NCBI GenBank assembly: GCA_023391695.1
Contig: JAEWAK010000065.1
Span: forward strand, 1-32,195
Length of the DNA: 32,195 nt
Reading direction: 5' to 3'
Source of the DNA: Bacillota bacterium
Lineage (GTDB): Bacteria; Bacillota; Clostridia; Lachnospirales; Lachnospiraceae
This document shows positions 9,166 to 18,061 of the stretch, piece after piece. Below the pieces are notes generated by a model, which saw only the letters and a program-made list of their open reading frames with translations, made no database searches and had not been told where the DNA came from. The position numbers were made by a program, and so were the translations under genes. Numbering within the stretch: position 1 is the first letter of the stretch; every line of letters begins with the position of its first letter.

Positions 9166-9204
9166 GGGAAAGAGCGGCTTTCGATAAACTACCGTCTCTT
9201 TCCC
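9166..9204 (+). terminator. Hairpin after manA, possible terminator
   Basis: GGGAAAGAGCGG (9166-9177) pairs with CCGTCTCTTTCCC (9192-9204), a stem of about 11-12 bp, 19 bases after the manA stop codon. No run of T follows, so it may stabilise the mRNA end rather than act as an intrinsic terminator. Confidence 0.45.
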
Positions 9205-9595
9205 AAAGGTCTGCAATTGTATAGTGGATAGCGTAAAGCGCAGTAAAGCGGATAGCATATTGGGTTTTAACGGCTATAAAGTAATATGGTCCGAAGTCGG
9301 GAATCTTTCGTTCTTTGCTGTGTGCAATACGGACTCGTTGGTGTAATGAAATGTAAAAAAAATACATAAAAATAATACATAAAAGTATCTGTTTCAATAC
9401 TTCTGAGCAAAAAGTAAAAGCTTTCAGGCATATCTTTCAAAACATGACAAATATTTCCATATAAATATCCTATTTCTCCATTTCTTTCCTTGATTATAAA
9501 TTGTAATATTATGCTAAAATATTCAAAAATTATACAAAGTATTGTAAAAAGCGTCTTAGAATCTGGAAATTATTCGAAAGGGGAGGAAGATAAAT
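9205..9595 (+). promoter_or_regulatory. Promoter region upstream of the foldase/beta-helix pair
   Basis: This gene-free, strongly AT-rich stretch contains a direct repeat AATACATAAAA at 9361-9371 and 9374-9384. A possible promoter has TTGATT at 9490-9495 and TAAAAT at 9515-9520, with a 19-base spacer. An SD (GGGGAGGAAG at about 9580-9589) precedes the ATG at 9596. The promoter is tentative; an activated promoter would not need a consensus -35. Confidence 0.4.
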
Positions 9596-10618
9596 ATGCT
9601 CAGACTTAATCAAAAAAAGAAACTATACGGAATCCTGATCTGCGGTTTCCTTTTGCTTGTAATCTGCTGCACCGCTTACAGCAAGAGAACAGCGGTGGTC
9701 ACCTATGAGTTTGACGGCTATAAAATTACAAAGAACGAGCTTGCGTTTCATATGGACCGCATGAGGGGGGAAGTCAGGAATTATTTTAAAAATACCTGTG
9801 GGGTCAGTCTCTCGGCAGATGACTGGCAGAAATCCTATGGGGGTGAAATTCCGGAAGAAAAATTAAAAGACCTGGCCCTTAACACCTGCAAGAAGGACAA
9901 GCTTTTGTTCATTCTGGGAAAAGAATATGGACTGACGGACTATGTGGATTTTGATGATTTTCTTTCATCCATGGAAAAAGAAAATGAACAAAGGAAAGAA
10001 ACCGTGGCAGAAGGTGGGATTGTATATGGACTGGTGGAATATGGCAGAGAGGAATATTACACCCACGTTATATCCAATCTGAAAATCAGGCTCCGGGATA
10101 TCTTAAGTAAAAAGCAGGAGGAGCCTTTATACACAACAGAGGAAGAGGTATACACTTATTTTATAAACCATAAGGAGGAGTGGGCGGAAAATGCGACAGA
10201 GTACCGGGTCATGGAGTATTTTCTTCCGGACCGGGAGGACCCGGACGTCAGTATCGGCAAATCCTTCACAGACCAACTTTATAAAGGGGACGGCTTTGAA
10301 GAGGTATGCAAGCAGTTTGAAACAGCAGGCACGGTAAAAGAACATACCTTTAACGGAGACAGCTATGCTAAGGATGTGCGTTCCTGTTACGAAATCCGTA
10401 TGGCGGCAGAAATTTTGGAGGAAGGGGAAATAAGCGGATGGATAACGGTTCCGGAAGGGAAAAGTATAATAAAACTGTCCGGCAAAAAGACGGATGAGGA
10501 GAAAAGCTATCAAGAATATAAAGAGCGCATCCGCCAGAACCTGACAGAAGAAAAATTTGTAGACTATATGGAGAGGCTTTATCGGCAGAAACTTGCTGTT
10601 AAAGATAAAAACTATTAA
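9596..10618 (+). CDS. Membrane-anchored SurA/PrsA-like foldase, candidate GH136 chaperone (LnbY-like)
   Basis: A 340-residue protein with a basic N-terminus, one hydrophobic segment at about residues 12-28 and an exported, charged, helix-rich remainder. The layout (helical N-terminal part, a central region around GFEEVCKQFETAG and EILEEGEISGW, then a helical tail) resembles SurA-N/parvulin-type foldases such as PrsA. It lies 29 bases before a secreted beta-helix protein. In Bifidobacterium longum the lacto-N-biosidase LnbX needs a dedicated chaperone LnbY encoded beside it, and Eubacterium ramulus GH136 has an equivalent helical partner. By position and type this is the likely counterpart. 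No clear lipobox is seen, so anchoring by an uncleaved helix is assumed. Isomerase activity cannot be claimed. Confidence 0.6.
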   Translation: MLRLNQKKKLYGILICGFLLLVICCTAYSKRTAVVTYEFDGYKITKNELAFHMDRMRGEVRNYFKNTCGVSLSADDWQKSYGGEIPEEKLKDLALNTCKKDKLLFILGKEYGLTDYVDFDDFLSSMEKENEQRKETVAEGGIVYGLVEYGREEYYTHVISNLKIRLRDILSKKQEEPLYTTEEEVYTYFINHKEEWAENATEYRVMEYFLPDREDPDVSIGKSFTDQLYKGDGFEEVCKQFETAGTVKEHTFNGDSYAKDVRSCYEIRMAAEILEEGEISGWITVPEGKSIIKLSGKKTDEEKSYQEYKERIRQNLTEEKFVDYMERLYRQKLAVKDKNY

Positions 10619-10647
10619 CGTACTAAGATAAGTGAAGGAGGTTATGT

Positions 10648-12447
10648 ATGAAAAAACGAAACAGAAGTATGGCATCATTTTTGGCAGCGGTCCTGATCGT
10701 TACGATGATTTCCGGCAATCTGACGGTCAAAGTGTCAAAAGCACAGGACGCAAATCCATATGGAGGGACGGATTATTATCTGGATGCAACGGGAGGAAAT
10801 GATAATAATGCCGGAACAAGTCCGGATAAGGCATGGAAGCATCTGTCAAAAGCTAATTCCACCGTCTTCCGGCCGGGAGACCGTATCCTGTTAAAAGCCG
10901 GGGAAGTGTGGGAAGACGAGCAGCTGTGGACCAAGGGTTCAGGGGAAGCAGGTAAACCGATCACCATTGATATGTATGGGGATGCGTCGAAGGGAAAGCC
11001 CTATATTGCAGCCAACGGTAATGTGGAATATCCCCTTACTTCCTATGCCGGCAATAAAGATAAGGACAAGGTAGGCCTTACCGGTGCAATTGTACTCAGG
11101 AACCAGCAATACTGGGAAATCCGCAATATGGAGCTGTCCAACGACGATAATTTCAATAAGGATATTACAAGCGGCAGCTATGTAAGGGATGGGATCAGCA
11201 TTTCCATCAATGCGGATTTACTGGAAGACGGGGAAGACAATATTATGGATTATTTCCGCATCAGTGACTGTTATATCCATAACATAGACGGCCCGTCCGA
11301 ATGGCAGAAGATTCATTACGGCGGTATCTGTTTCCAGGTATTCGGAACGGAAAGCTACAAGAACTATGGCACCGGCGGATATTACTTTAAGGATGTCCGG
11401 ATTGAAAATAACACTTTCTATAAAACGGAACTCCATGCCATACAGTTTGCCTTTAACTGGTTCTATGACAGGGACAGTGCGGCCGGACAGTATGACGAAA
11501 CGGGAAAATACCATGAAGGCTGGGAACAGCTCTGGGTACGGACCAGGGATTTATACAGCAGGGATGTATACATCGGGCATAATTACTGCGAAAATATCGG
11601 ACAGGGAGCGATCCAGTTAGCGAATACCAAAAATATGACAGTAGAATACAACGAAGTCAACGGGTTCCTGAAAAGGTATAATGCCGTTTCCTGCGGCCTT
11701 TATCTCTGGGCGGGAGCAGACAGCGTGATGCAGTTCAATGAAGTATACGATGGCCCTTATGATGAATATGACGGGACCCCCTGGGATATGGAATATACCA
11801 ATTTTAATGTGACCTACCAGTATAATTATTCCCATGATAATGCGGCAGGCTGGATGGCTTACATGGGCAACAGCTCCAATTCCATTGCCCGTTACAATTT
11901 AAGTGTCAACGATAATGGAGTAATCGTAAAGAATATGCTGTCCACCAATTATTCCCCGTCCTACTTTGTAAATAATGTATTTATATATGATGCTTCCCAG
12001 ATGGATTATTTTCATGATGAGGTATTTAAAGATACGGTGTATTTTTATAATAACATTTTCTATAACTATTCCACCTCTACTCCGACAAAATGGTACCGGA
12101 GAACGAATGCCTTAAAACTGGCCAGGTTTTTAAACAACGTATATTACGAAGCTTCCGGAACCCATAGTTCCTTAGAGCCGGCGGACTCCGGTAAAATTAC
12201 GGACAATCCGCTATTTGTGGGAAACCCTTTAAATTACAGTACCGGTCTTGGAGTAGAAAATATCCTTCAGGCAGCGGCTAATTATAAGCTTAAGGATAAC
12301 TCCCCGTTAATTGATGCCGGTCATTACACGGCAGCCTGCGGGACCAAAGATTTCTTTGGAAATCCTTTATATTATGGGGAGGAAATAGACATCGGCATCT
12401 ATGAAGCACCAAAGGGTGTACAGATGAAAAATCCGGTGGAAAAATGA
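10648..12447 (+). CDS. Secreted right-handed beta-helix protein, candidate GH136 lacto-N-biosidase
   Basis: A 599-residue secreted protein: a signal peptide (basic start, hydrophobic core, probable cleavage after VSKA near residue 32), then YYLDATGGNDNNAGTSPDKAW, the usual N-cap of extracellular right-handed parallel beta-helix enzymes, followed by repeated Asn/Tyr-rich coils (IENNTFY, IGHNYCENIG, VEYNEVNG, YQYNYSHDN). An acidic cluster at Asp368, 372, 375 and 380 lies in one coil; Asp368 and Asp375 are 7 apart, the spacing I recall for the catalytic aspartates of LnbX and E. ramulus GH136. No sortase motif is present. The LnbY-like neighbour and the downstream GH29, GH112 and importer genes favour GH136 lacto-N-biosidase. 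GH141 or another beta-helix hydrolase or lyase remains possible. Confidence 0.6.
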   Translation: MKKRNRSMASFLAAVLIVTMISGNLTVKVSKAQDANPYGGTDYYLDATGGNDNNAGTSPDKAWKHLSKANSTVFRPGDRILLKAGEVWEDEQLWTKGSGEAGKPITIDMYGDASKGKPYIAANGNVEYPLTSYAGNKDKDKVGLTGAIVLRNQQYWEIRNMELSNDDNFNKDITSGSYVRDGISISINADLLEDGEDNIMDYFRISDCYIHNIDGPSEWQKIHYGGICFQVFGTESYKNYGTGGYYFKDVRIENNTFYKTELHAIQFAFNWFYDRDSAAGQYDETGKYHEGWEQLWVRTRDLYSRDVYIGHNYCENIGQGAIQLANTKNMTVEYNEVNGFLKRYNAVSCGLYLWAGADSVMQFNEVYDGPYDEYDGTPWDMEYTNFNVTYQYNYSHDNAAGWMAYMGNSSNSIARYNLSVNDNGVIVKNMLSTNYSPSYFVNNVFIYDASQMDYFHDEVFKDTVYFYNNIFYNYSTSTPTKWYRRTNALKLARFLNNVYYEASGTHSSLEPADSGKITDNPLFVGNPLNYSTGLGVENILQAAANYKLKDNSPLIDAGHYTAACGTKDFFGNPLYYGEEIDIGIYEAPKGVQMKNPVEK

Positions 12448-12523
12448 CCATGACGGAAATCCGTGTATCATAATATTTCCGAATAAATGGGCCGGTCAGG
12501 ATAAGGAATTGTGAAATGTATTT

Positions 12524-12565
12524 CCGGCATAAAAGTCTGTCTTCTGGGCTTTTATGCCGGTTCCT
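12524..12565. terminator. Bidirectional terminator between convergent genes
   Basis: A perfect 12-bp stem, CCGGCATAAAAG (12524-12535) with CTTTTATGCCGG (12549-12560), has a 13-base loop and T-rich flank TTCCTTAATT on the + strand. It lies between the beta-helix gene (+) and the response regulator gene (-), so it can serve both. Confidence 0.8.
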
Positions 12566-14217
12566 TAATTCGCGGCTTTATATTCGGAAGGAGTCATTCC
12601 ATAATGCTTTTTAAATAACCGGCTGAAATAGAGCTGGTCTTCAATTCCTACGGAAATGGCAATTTCTTTTAAATGGGTATCCTGGCTCTTTATAAGCTCC
12701 CCTGCTTTTTTCATACGGAGGTTATTAATATAATTAGTCAGGCTGGTACCGACTTCCGCTTTAAACAGCCGGCACAGATATCCGGAACTTAAGTTTACAT
12801 GTCTGGCAATTGCAGTCAGGCTGATTTTGCGATGATAATTCCGGTTAATAAACTGGATAGCCTGTAAAATTTCATCTTTATATTTTGCCTGGTCCGTCTC
12901 TGTTGTAAGCACCGGCTGGAAAATTGCCTGTATGGACAGGGTAATAAGAAGGAACAATTCTTCCGAATTGGAACAAAAGCGGATATTTTCTTTCGTTTCC
13001 ATGAGAAATTCATGGGTCTCAAGGGAAATATCATGATTTAAATACTCCAGTAATTCGATCACTTTTTCAAAAAAGGTTTTTACGATTTCGGGATAAACAT
13101 GAAGCCCTGCGCACTGGTTTATGACCGAACGGATCTGTGTCAGGCTTTTTTCCAGGCAGGGAACGTCATTTTTTTGTATGGTTTGCGCCAGGTCTTTATA
13201 GTACACGAAATTCATATAATGGACCGGAAGATATTCTTCCGCGTGGATAACCGGTAATTCTTCATAAAAACTCATCTCTGAAATATTCTGGAAAACCTGA
13301 TACCATTCTTTTAATTTGTCAAAGCCTGTGACCTGCTCCTCATAGATAATGACCGGGGAAACGGAAAAGTACATAAGAAACAGGGAAGGAAGCCTGCGCA
13401 TAAAGGCCGTAAGTTTAATACTGTGCTGTTTTAAGGATGCCATCGGTATGAATACCAGGATATTATTACGGTTTAGATATAATATCTCACAGTCGGGTAT
13501 CCCTTTAAAGGATTCCAGGAGGGTATTCTGAAGCAATTTTTTGGAAATATGTTTTGGACGTTCCTGTAAATAGCGGTCAAAATTAAAGTAACAAAGGGTG
13601 AGAGTACTACCCTGGGTGAGAGTACTACCTTGGGTGAGAGTACTACCCTGAGTGAGAGTATTATCCTGAGTAAACATATCACCCTGTCTTTCATTTAAAT
13701 CCGGGTTATTCTCCAATAACTGGGCCAGGGTATAATCCGGGGTTTCCAGGTATTCCTTTAGTGCCTGCTGTATCCGGCTGCGCTGCTGCTCTTTTAAAAC
13801 ATAGGTATATTCCTGGGTTATATTTTTCTTTGCCCTTGCGGAATCCAGTTTATCCGAAATGTTTTTCAGGTGCTGTTTTAATTCATTTTCCTGAATGCTG
13901 ATTTTTAATATATAGTCACTTGCCCCCATAACCAGGGCCGAACGCACATAATCAAAATCTTCATAATTACTGATGACCAGGATTTCACCGGCAAAATCCT
14001 GGTCCTTCAGCTTGCGGATCAGGGCAAGGCCGTCCATATTCGGCATTTTTAAATCTGTAATTACCAGATCCGGCTGGTACTTATCCATGAGGGAAAGGGC
14101 TTCTATGCCGTCGGAGGCGGTTCCGCATATTAAAAAGCCGTACTCTTCCCAGGAAAGAATGGAACGAAGGGCAATTTTCACAATCGGTTCATCATCAACA
14201 ATAAGCACTTTATACAT
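12565..14217 (-). CDS. AraC-type response regulator (YesN-like)
   Basis: A 550-residue response regulator. Residues 1-120 form a receiver with the acidic pair Asp8/Asp9, phospho-acceptor Asp55 in VITDLKMPNMDG and Lys in DYILK. A long middle region follows, then a C-terminal AraC DNA-binding domain with two helix-turn-helix units (ISLTAIARHVNLSSGYLCRL; IAISVGIEDQLYFSRLF). ATG at 14217 (MYKVLIVDDEP) is chosen because AAAGGAG lies 6 bases upstream; a longer frame reaching 14271 adds an implausible hydrophobic leader. A six-residue repeat (TQGSTL) interrupts the region after the receiver. With the kinase directly upstream it probably activates the flanking type-1 glycan genes. Confidence 0.92.
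   Translation of the reverse strand: MYKVLIVDDEPIVKIALRSILSWEEYGFLICGTASDGIEALSLMDKYQPDLVITDLKMPNMDGLALIRKLKDQDFAGEILVISNYEDFDYVRSALVMGASDYILKISIQENELKQHLKNISDKLDSARAKKNITQEYTYVLKEQQRSRIQQALKEYLETPDYTLAQLLENNPDLNERQGDMFTQDNTLTQGSTLTQGSTLTQGSTLTLCYFNFDRYLQERPKHISKKLLQNTLLESFKGIPDCEILYLNRNNILVFIPMASLKQHSIKLTAFMRRLPSLFLMYFSVSPVIIYEEQVTGFDKLKEWYQVFQNISEMSFYEELPVIHAEEYLPVHYMNFVYYKDLAQTIQKNDVPCLEKSLTQIRSVINQCAGLHVYPEIVKTFFEKVIELLEYLNHDISLETHEFLMETKENIRFCSNSEELFLLITLSIQAIFQPVLTTETDQAKYKDEILQAIQFINRNYHRKISLTAIARHVNLSSGYLCRLFKAEVGTSLTNYINNLRMKKAGELIKSQDTHLKEIAISVGIEDQLYFSRLFKKHYGMTPSEYKAAN
13596..13685 (-). repeat. 18-bp tandem repeat inside the response regulator gene
   Basis: Five units of 18 bp (GGGTGAGAGTACTACCCT on the + strand) lie head to tail: three nearly identical copies at 13596-13649, one diverged copy at 13650-13667 and one weak copy at 13668-13685. 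As 18 is divisible by three, copy changes keep the reading frame and add or remove the hexapeptide TQGSTL in the linker after the receiver. Confidence 0.9.
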
Positions 14218-14290
14218 AGCGGGCTCCTTTCCGAACACAATAAAATATACGAATAATAATACCACAGCCAAGAGAAAGAATCTGCCAAAG

Positions 14291-16042
14291 TCAGTCTATC
14301 TTAGGAATAACCAGTTTACATACGGTTCCGCATCCTATACAGCTATTGATCTGCAGGCCGTACTCTTCCCCAAAGTACAGCCGGATCCGGTCATTTACAT
14401 TCTGGTTCCCGATACCTCCAAGACCTTTTGGCTTTTGTTCCAGGGAAGTATCAAACCCTTTGCCGTTATCCCCAAGCTCCAGGGCAATTCCCTTCTCTTC
14501 TTCGTAGCAGCGGACCCGTATTTCCAAAATGGTCCCATCGTTGTAATTTCCGTGCATTACCGCATTTTCGGCCAGGGGCTGTAAGATCAGTTTCGGTGTC
14601 AGGTGGGATACCAGTTTTTTATCAATTTCATAACTAACCTGAAAATTACCTGCATACCGGATGGTCTGAATGGAAAAATAATGCTTCAGGTTTGCAATTT
14701 CTTCTTCAATGGGAATGAATTCGTTTTTGTTGATCAAAGTATTTTTTAAGAGTTCGCTTAAGGACTGGATGCCGTTACTGACTACCACATCCTGGTTCAT
14801 GGAGGCTACGAGGCGGAGGGTATTTAAGGTATTGAACAGAAAATGGGGATTGATCTGGTATTGCAGCATCTGGAGTTCCAGTTCCCTTTTTTTCTTTTCC
14901 TGTCCCTGCTGGTGTTTTAAAAGCTCCTGTATTCTCTCGACCATATTGTCAATATTATTTGACAGGTATGCAAGTTCATCATGACTGTTATCCTGTATCC
15001 GTTCATTCAGATTTCCTTCCGAGATTCTCTGGCAGGTTACTACCATTCTTTTAATGGGAGTGGAAATACTGAAATAAATAAAGAAGATAATGATAAGGCA
15101 GCTCAGGATAAGGACACCTGCCGTCACATTTAAATCCTTCGTAATTGCATTGGATTCGGAATTGAGATAGGAAAACGGTATAAAGGATACAAAATATTTA
15201 TCGATGTTTTTATTATAAAAATATGTGACAAGCTGATTATTCCCATTCAGGCTTAATTCAAAGGACCCGGTTTTTTTGTTCTGCTCTTTTATATACTTAA
15301 GCAGCTCGGGCTTTTCAAAGGCTTTTCCAAGAGGAACCGACCGGTCCCAGGAAGATAATACGATTCCGTCCGCATCCATAAAAAGAATATTGGAACCTTC
15401 GTTTAAATTCACCGGGGAAAGGACGGTTTCGGAAAACAGCTTTTCATCAATGGAAATCAGGGAATATCCCAGGATTTCGGAAGTATCGTATTGTTTAAAG
15501 ATTCTTCGTGCCAGCACAAGAATATCCCGTGCCCGGTAGGTCTTTACATAGGTCCAGCTGTCATTGGGCGCATTTTCCAGAATACTTTTTAATATTGTTT
15601 CTTTATTATCCTTATAAAATCCGTCATAACCCAGGTCATAAAAAGTGTTTCCGTTCTTGTCCAATATTGTAATATTTTTTGCCTGGGCCGGATAGATGAT
15701 CTGGGTTCTTATGATGCTCTGGATATCCAGTATGATCCGGTTTTTTTCACCGCTGGTCAGATTCTCCCTTAAAAGCGCATCCTGGATCTGGGCATTGACA
15801 CAGATGGAGCCGCAGAGATACTGATATTTTTCGATTTCGGTTACCATATTGGTATTCACCAGTGCTAAAAGCTGGGTAGTGGACGCAGCGATCTTATTTT
15901 TCATGGCTTCGGAATTTAAGCGGAAGGAATAGATGCTGATAAAAAGAAGGGGGATTATGGATACCAGAAGAAAGGTAAGGATTAAACGGTATTTGATATC
16001 CATATTCCGTAAGAATTCTTTCAGTTGGATTTTCCTTCTCAT
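14291..16042 (-). CDS. Sensor histidine kinase (YesM/LytS type)
   Basis: A 583-residue membrane kinase. TM1 is at about residues 18-40, an extracellular sensing domain of about 265 residues (Cache-like) follows, TM2 is at about 309-327, and a HAMP domain spans 328-377. The HisKA_7TM-type phosphorylation motif YQINPHFLFNTLN places the phospho-acceptor at His400. The C-terminal ATPase domain has DNGKG and GGIGNQN boxes. GGAGGT lies 9 bases before the ATG. It is transcribed ahead of the response regulator with a 73-base gap, giving a kinase-regulator operon. The ligand is unknown; the context suggests a type-1 glycan breakdown product, sensed directly or through the binding protein. Confidence 0.92.
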   Translation of the reverse strand: MRRKIQLKEFLRNMDIKYRLILTFLLVSIIPLLFISIYSFRLNSEAMKNKIAASTTQLLALVNTNMVTEIEKYQYLCGSICVNAQIQDALLRENLTSGEKNRIILDIQSIIRTQIIYPAQAKNITILDKNGNTFYDLGYDGFYKDNKETILKSILENAPNDSWTYVKTYRARDILVLARRIFKQYDTSEILGYSLISIDEKLFSETVLSPVNLNEGSNILFMDADGIVLSSWDRSVPLGKAFEKPELLKYIKEQNKKTGSFELSLNGNNQLVTYFYNKNIDKYFVSFIPFSYLNSESNAITKDLNVTAGVLILSCLIIIFFIYFSISTPIKRMVVTCQRISEGNLNERIQDNSHDELAYLSNNIDNMVERIQELLKHQQGQEKKKRELELQMLQYQINPHFLFNTLNTLRLVASMNQDVVVSNGIQSLSELLKNTLINKNEFIPIEEEIANLKHYFSIQTIRYAGNFQVSYEIDKKLVSHLTPKLILQPLAENAVMHGNYNDGTILEIRVRCYEEEKGIALELGDNGKGFDTSLEQKPKGLGGIGNQNVNDRIRLYFGEEYGLQINSCIGCGTVCKLVIPKID

Positions 16043-16604
16043 TTGTAACGTACCTCCGCCATAAAATATCTGTTAACTCCCCGCCTGACGCTTCTGCCTG
16101 CATATACCCATAAATATGGAAAGTGGCTACAGGCACAAAATCAGGAAGTGTAAATAGAAAGCAGTATTATTTTATATCTATTATAACGAAAGTTTGAAAA
16201 AATTAGTAGATAGAAAATAAGGACTGCACAAAATTTTCTATAAGGATATTAAAATAATCCATACGATTAAAACAGGACAAGGCATTGATACCAATCCACA
16301 GATAGCTTAAATTCTCCATATGGCGGTCAGGATTATGAATATACAGAACAGCAGGAATCCTTTATAATGATGTCATCAAGTTGCTTAGGAACCGATCGGT
16401 ACTTAACAGGCGGGTTGAGGAGAAATTAATTTTAGGAATTAAATTTCAGGGTGGAAAGAGTAAAAGATAAAGCACTTTCACAAGAGTAAAAGGAAGGCAT
16501 TTTCACAAGAGTAAAAGAAAAGCATTTTTACTCTGAAAGGACCCGCGATGCGGTTTCTTTCATTAAATTTTGTGCCGCCGTGGGCGGCGGAATGAGAGGT
16601 AAAT
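16043..16604. promoter_or_regulatory. Divergent control region between kinase and second transporter operon
   Basis: A 562-base region without a gene. On the - strand TATAAT (16180-16185) is a candidate -10 for the kinase operon. On the + strand TATAAT at 16363-16368 lacks a good -35, as expected for an activated promoter. Three direct repeats lie at 16456-16531. Between these and the ATG are hairpins: CCCGC/GCGG with flanking GAAA/TTTC at about 16536-16562, and GCCGCC/GGCGGC at about 16573-16589. GAGAGGT (16594-16600) is the SD for 16605. Confidence 0.5.
16456..16531 (+). repeat. Triple 25-bp direct repeat upstream of the second transporter operon
   Basis: AAGAGTAAAAG recurs at 16456-16466, 16482-16492 and 16507-16517, each followed by an A/G-rich spacer and GCATTTTCA or a close variant, a period of 26 then 25 bp. 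The last copy also pairs with TTTTTACTCT to form a hairpin. Direct repeats of this kind are typical binding sites for AraC-family regulators, and one is encoded 2.2 kb away. Confidence 0.65.
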
Positions 16605-18026
16605 ATGAAGAAAAGAATACTTACGGTGTTTTTGGCAGCTGTAATGACTCTTGCCGGCCTGACGGGCTGCTCCTCATCGGATTCCAAGGGAGGCAGTGCC
16701 CCTGCGGGAAATGCGGATGCGGAAAATACTGCTCAAACAGGTCAGACAGCAGAGGGAAGTGTGGAAGAACAGGAACTCAATATTGCGGTTTTTCAGGGAG
16801 GTTTTGGCGATGAATACTGGAACGGCGTAGTGGAGCTGTTTGAACAGGCACATCCCGGCGTTACGGTTAACATGACCATCAGCCCTACCATTGCCGACAT
16901 TATCAGGCCCCAGATTGTAGCAGGAAATGCGCCGGATTTTATGGCACTGAATGATTCGTCGGAAGACGGACTGATTCTGTCTCTGATTAAAGATAACGGT
17001 CTTATGGAACTGACGGACGTATTTGACGGGCAGAATTATGCGGGAACAGGTGTGTTAAGGGATGATATAAAAGACGGTCTGCTGGAAAGTTCCAAGTGTG
17101 CACCTTATACGGGAGACAAGAGGATATTCCTGGCACCCTTTAATACAGGCCCTCAGGGTTTCATTTATAATAAAACTTTATTTGATGAAAAAGGCTGGAA
17201 GATACCGGCAACCTGGGATGAATTCTTTGCCTTGGGCGAAACTGCGAAAGCAGACGGAAGGGCCTTATTTACCTACCAGGGAATTTATCCGGGTTATCTG
17301 GAAGAAATGCTGTGGCCGGCCATTGCATCGGTCGGCGGGATGGAAGCAATTAATGCGATCTGCTCCTATCAGCAGGGCTCTTTTAACAATGAGACCGTGT
17401 TAAAAGTAATGCGGGAAATCGCGGATATCTCGGCAAAGGGTTATCTGTTAAAGGGAACCGTAGGTATGAACCATACGGAATCCCAGTCCGAAATGATGTT
17501 AGGCAAATCCGTATTTATTACTAACGGTACCTGGATGGAAAGTGAAATGGCAGATGCGCCAAGAGAAGAGGGTTTTGAATTTGCCATGGCACCCGTACCC
17601 ACCTTTCATGCCGGTGATGTACACTATGTTTTAGACAGCTGCGAACAGTTCTCCATTCCGGTAGGTGCAAAGAATCCGGAGCTTGGGAAAGAATTTTTAA
17701 GATTCTTATACAGCGATGAATCCGTGAAATTATTTGCGGAAAAGGCCGGTGCCATTTATGCGGTAAAAGCAGGCCGGGAACTGGCCAAGGAGTACATTTC
17801 GGAATCCACTTACAATATGTATGGAATTTATGATGAAACCAATACGGCTTCCCTGGTCATGAATTTTGAATCTCTGCCTTCCGGCAGCAAAATCAATGTT
17901 TCCGAAGAGATTTTCAATCCGATCACATCCGTAATGAATGGTGAAATGACCGTAGAACAGTGGGCGGAAAGCGTAGAAGCCGCCTTTGCGCAGATACGTG
18001 CGGAAAGGGAAGCTGCGGGAGAATAA
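16605..18026 (+). CDS. Sugar ABC transporter substrate-binding lipoprotein (type-1 glycan locus)
   Basis: A 473-residue extracellular solute-binding protein of the family 1 type. The signal peptide ends in the lipobox LTGC with Cys22, followed by a Ser/Gly/Ala-rich spacer, so the mature protein is lipid-anchored. Mature features such as LNIAVFQGGFGDEYWNG and a C-terminal helix with EQWAESVEAAF are usual for oligosaccharide binders. It is the first gene of an operon with two permeases, a GH29 fucosidase and a GH112 phosphorylase. The ligand is inferred to be lacto-N-biose or galacto-N-biose, perhaps in fucosylated (Lewis a) form. The SD is GAGAGGT, 4 bases before the ATG. Confidence 0.9.
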   Translation: MKKRILTVFLAAVMTLAGLTGCSSSDSKGGSAPAGNADAENTAQTGQTAEGSVEEQELNIAVFQGGFGDEYWNGVVELFEQAHPGVTVNMTISPTIADIIRPQIVAGNAPDFMALNDSSEDGLILSLIKDNGLMELTDVFDGQNYAGTGVLRDDIKDGLLESSKCAPYTGDKRIFLAPFNTGPQGFIYNKTLFDEKGWKIPATWDEFFALGETAKADGRALFTYQGIYPGYLEEMLWPAIASVGGMEAINAICSYQQGSFNNETVLKVMREIADISAKGYLLKGTVGMNHTESQSEMMLGKSVFITNGTWMESEMADAPREEGFEFAMAPVPTFHAGDVHYVLDSCEQFSIPVGAKNPELGKEFLRFLYSDESVKLFAEKAGAIYAVKAGRELAKEYISESTYNMYGIYDETNTASLVMNFESLPSGSKINVSEEIFNPITSVMNGEMTVEQWAESVEAAFAQIRAEREAAGE

Positions 18027-18061
18027 TTTCAGGGTCCCAGATTATAAATCTATATGAGTGA

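Noticed and set aside
10127..10678. A 183-codon hydrophobic frame on the - strand
   Set aside because: Antisense to the foldase-like gene; its apparent hydrophobicity is the complement of a lysine/glutamate-rich sequence.
13596..13685. CRISPR-like array
   Set aside because: The units are contiguous 18-bp repeats without spacers and lie within a coding frame; it is a protein-coding tandem repeat.
13973..14584. A 203-codon frame on the + strand
   Set aside because: Antisense across the regulator-kinase junction, without a start site or domain.
16456..16531. CRISPR array
   Set aside because: Only three short repeats of 11 bp, with spacers that are similar to each other rather than unique; no cas genes are nearby.
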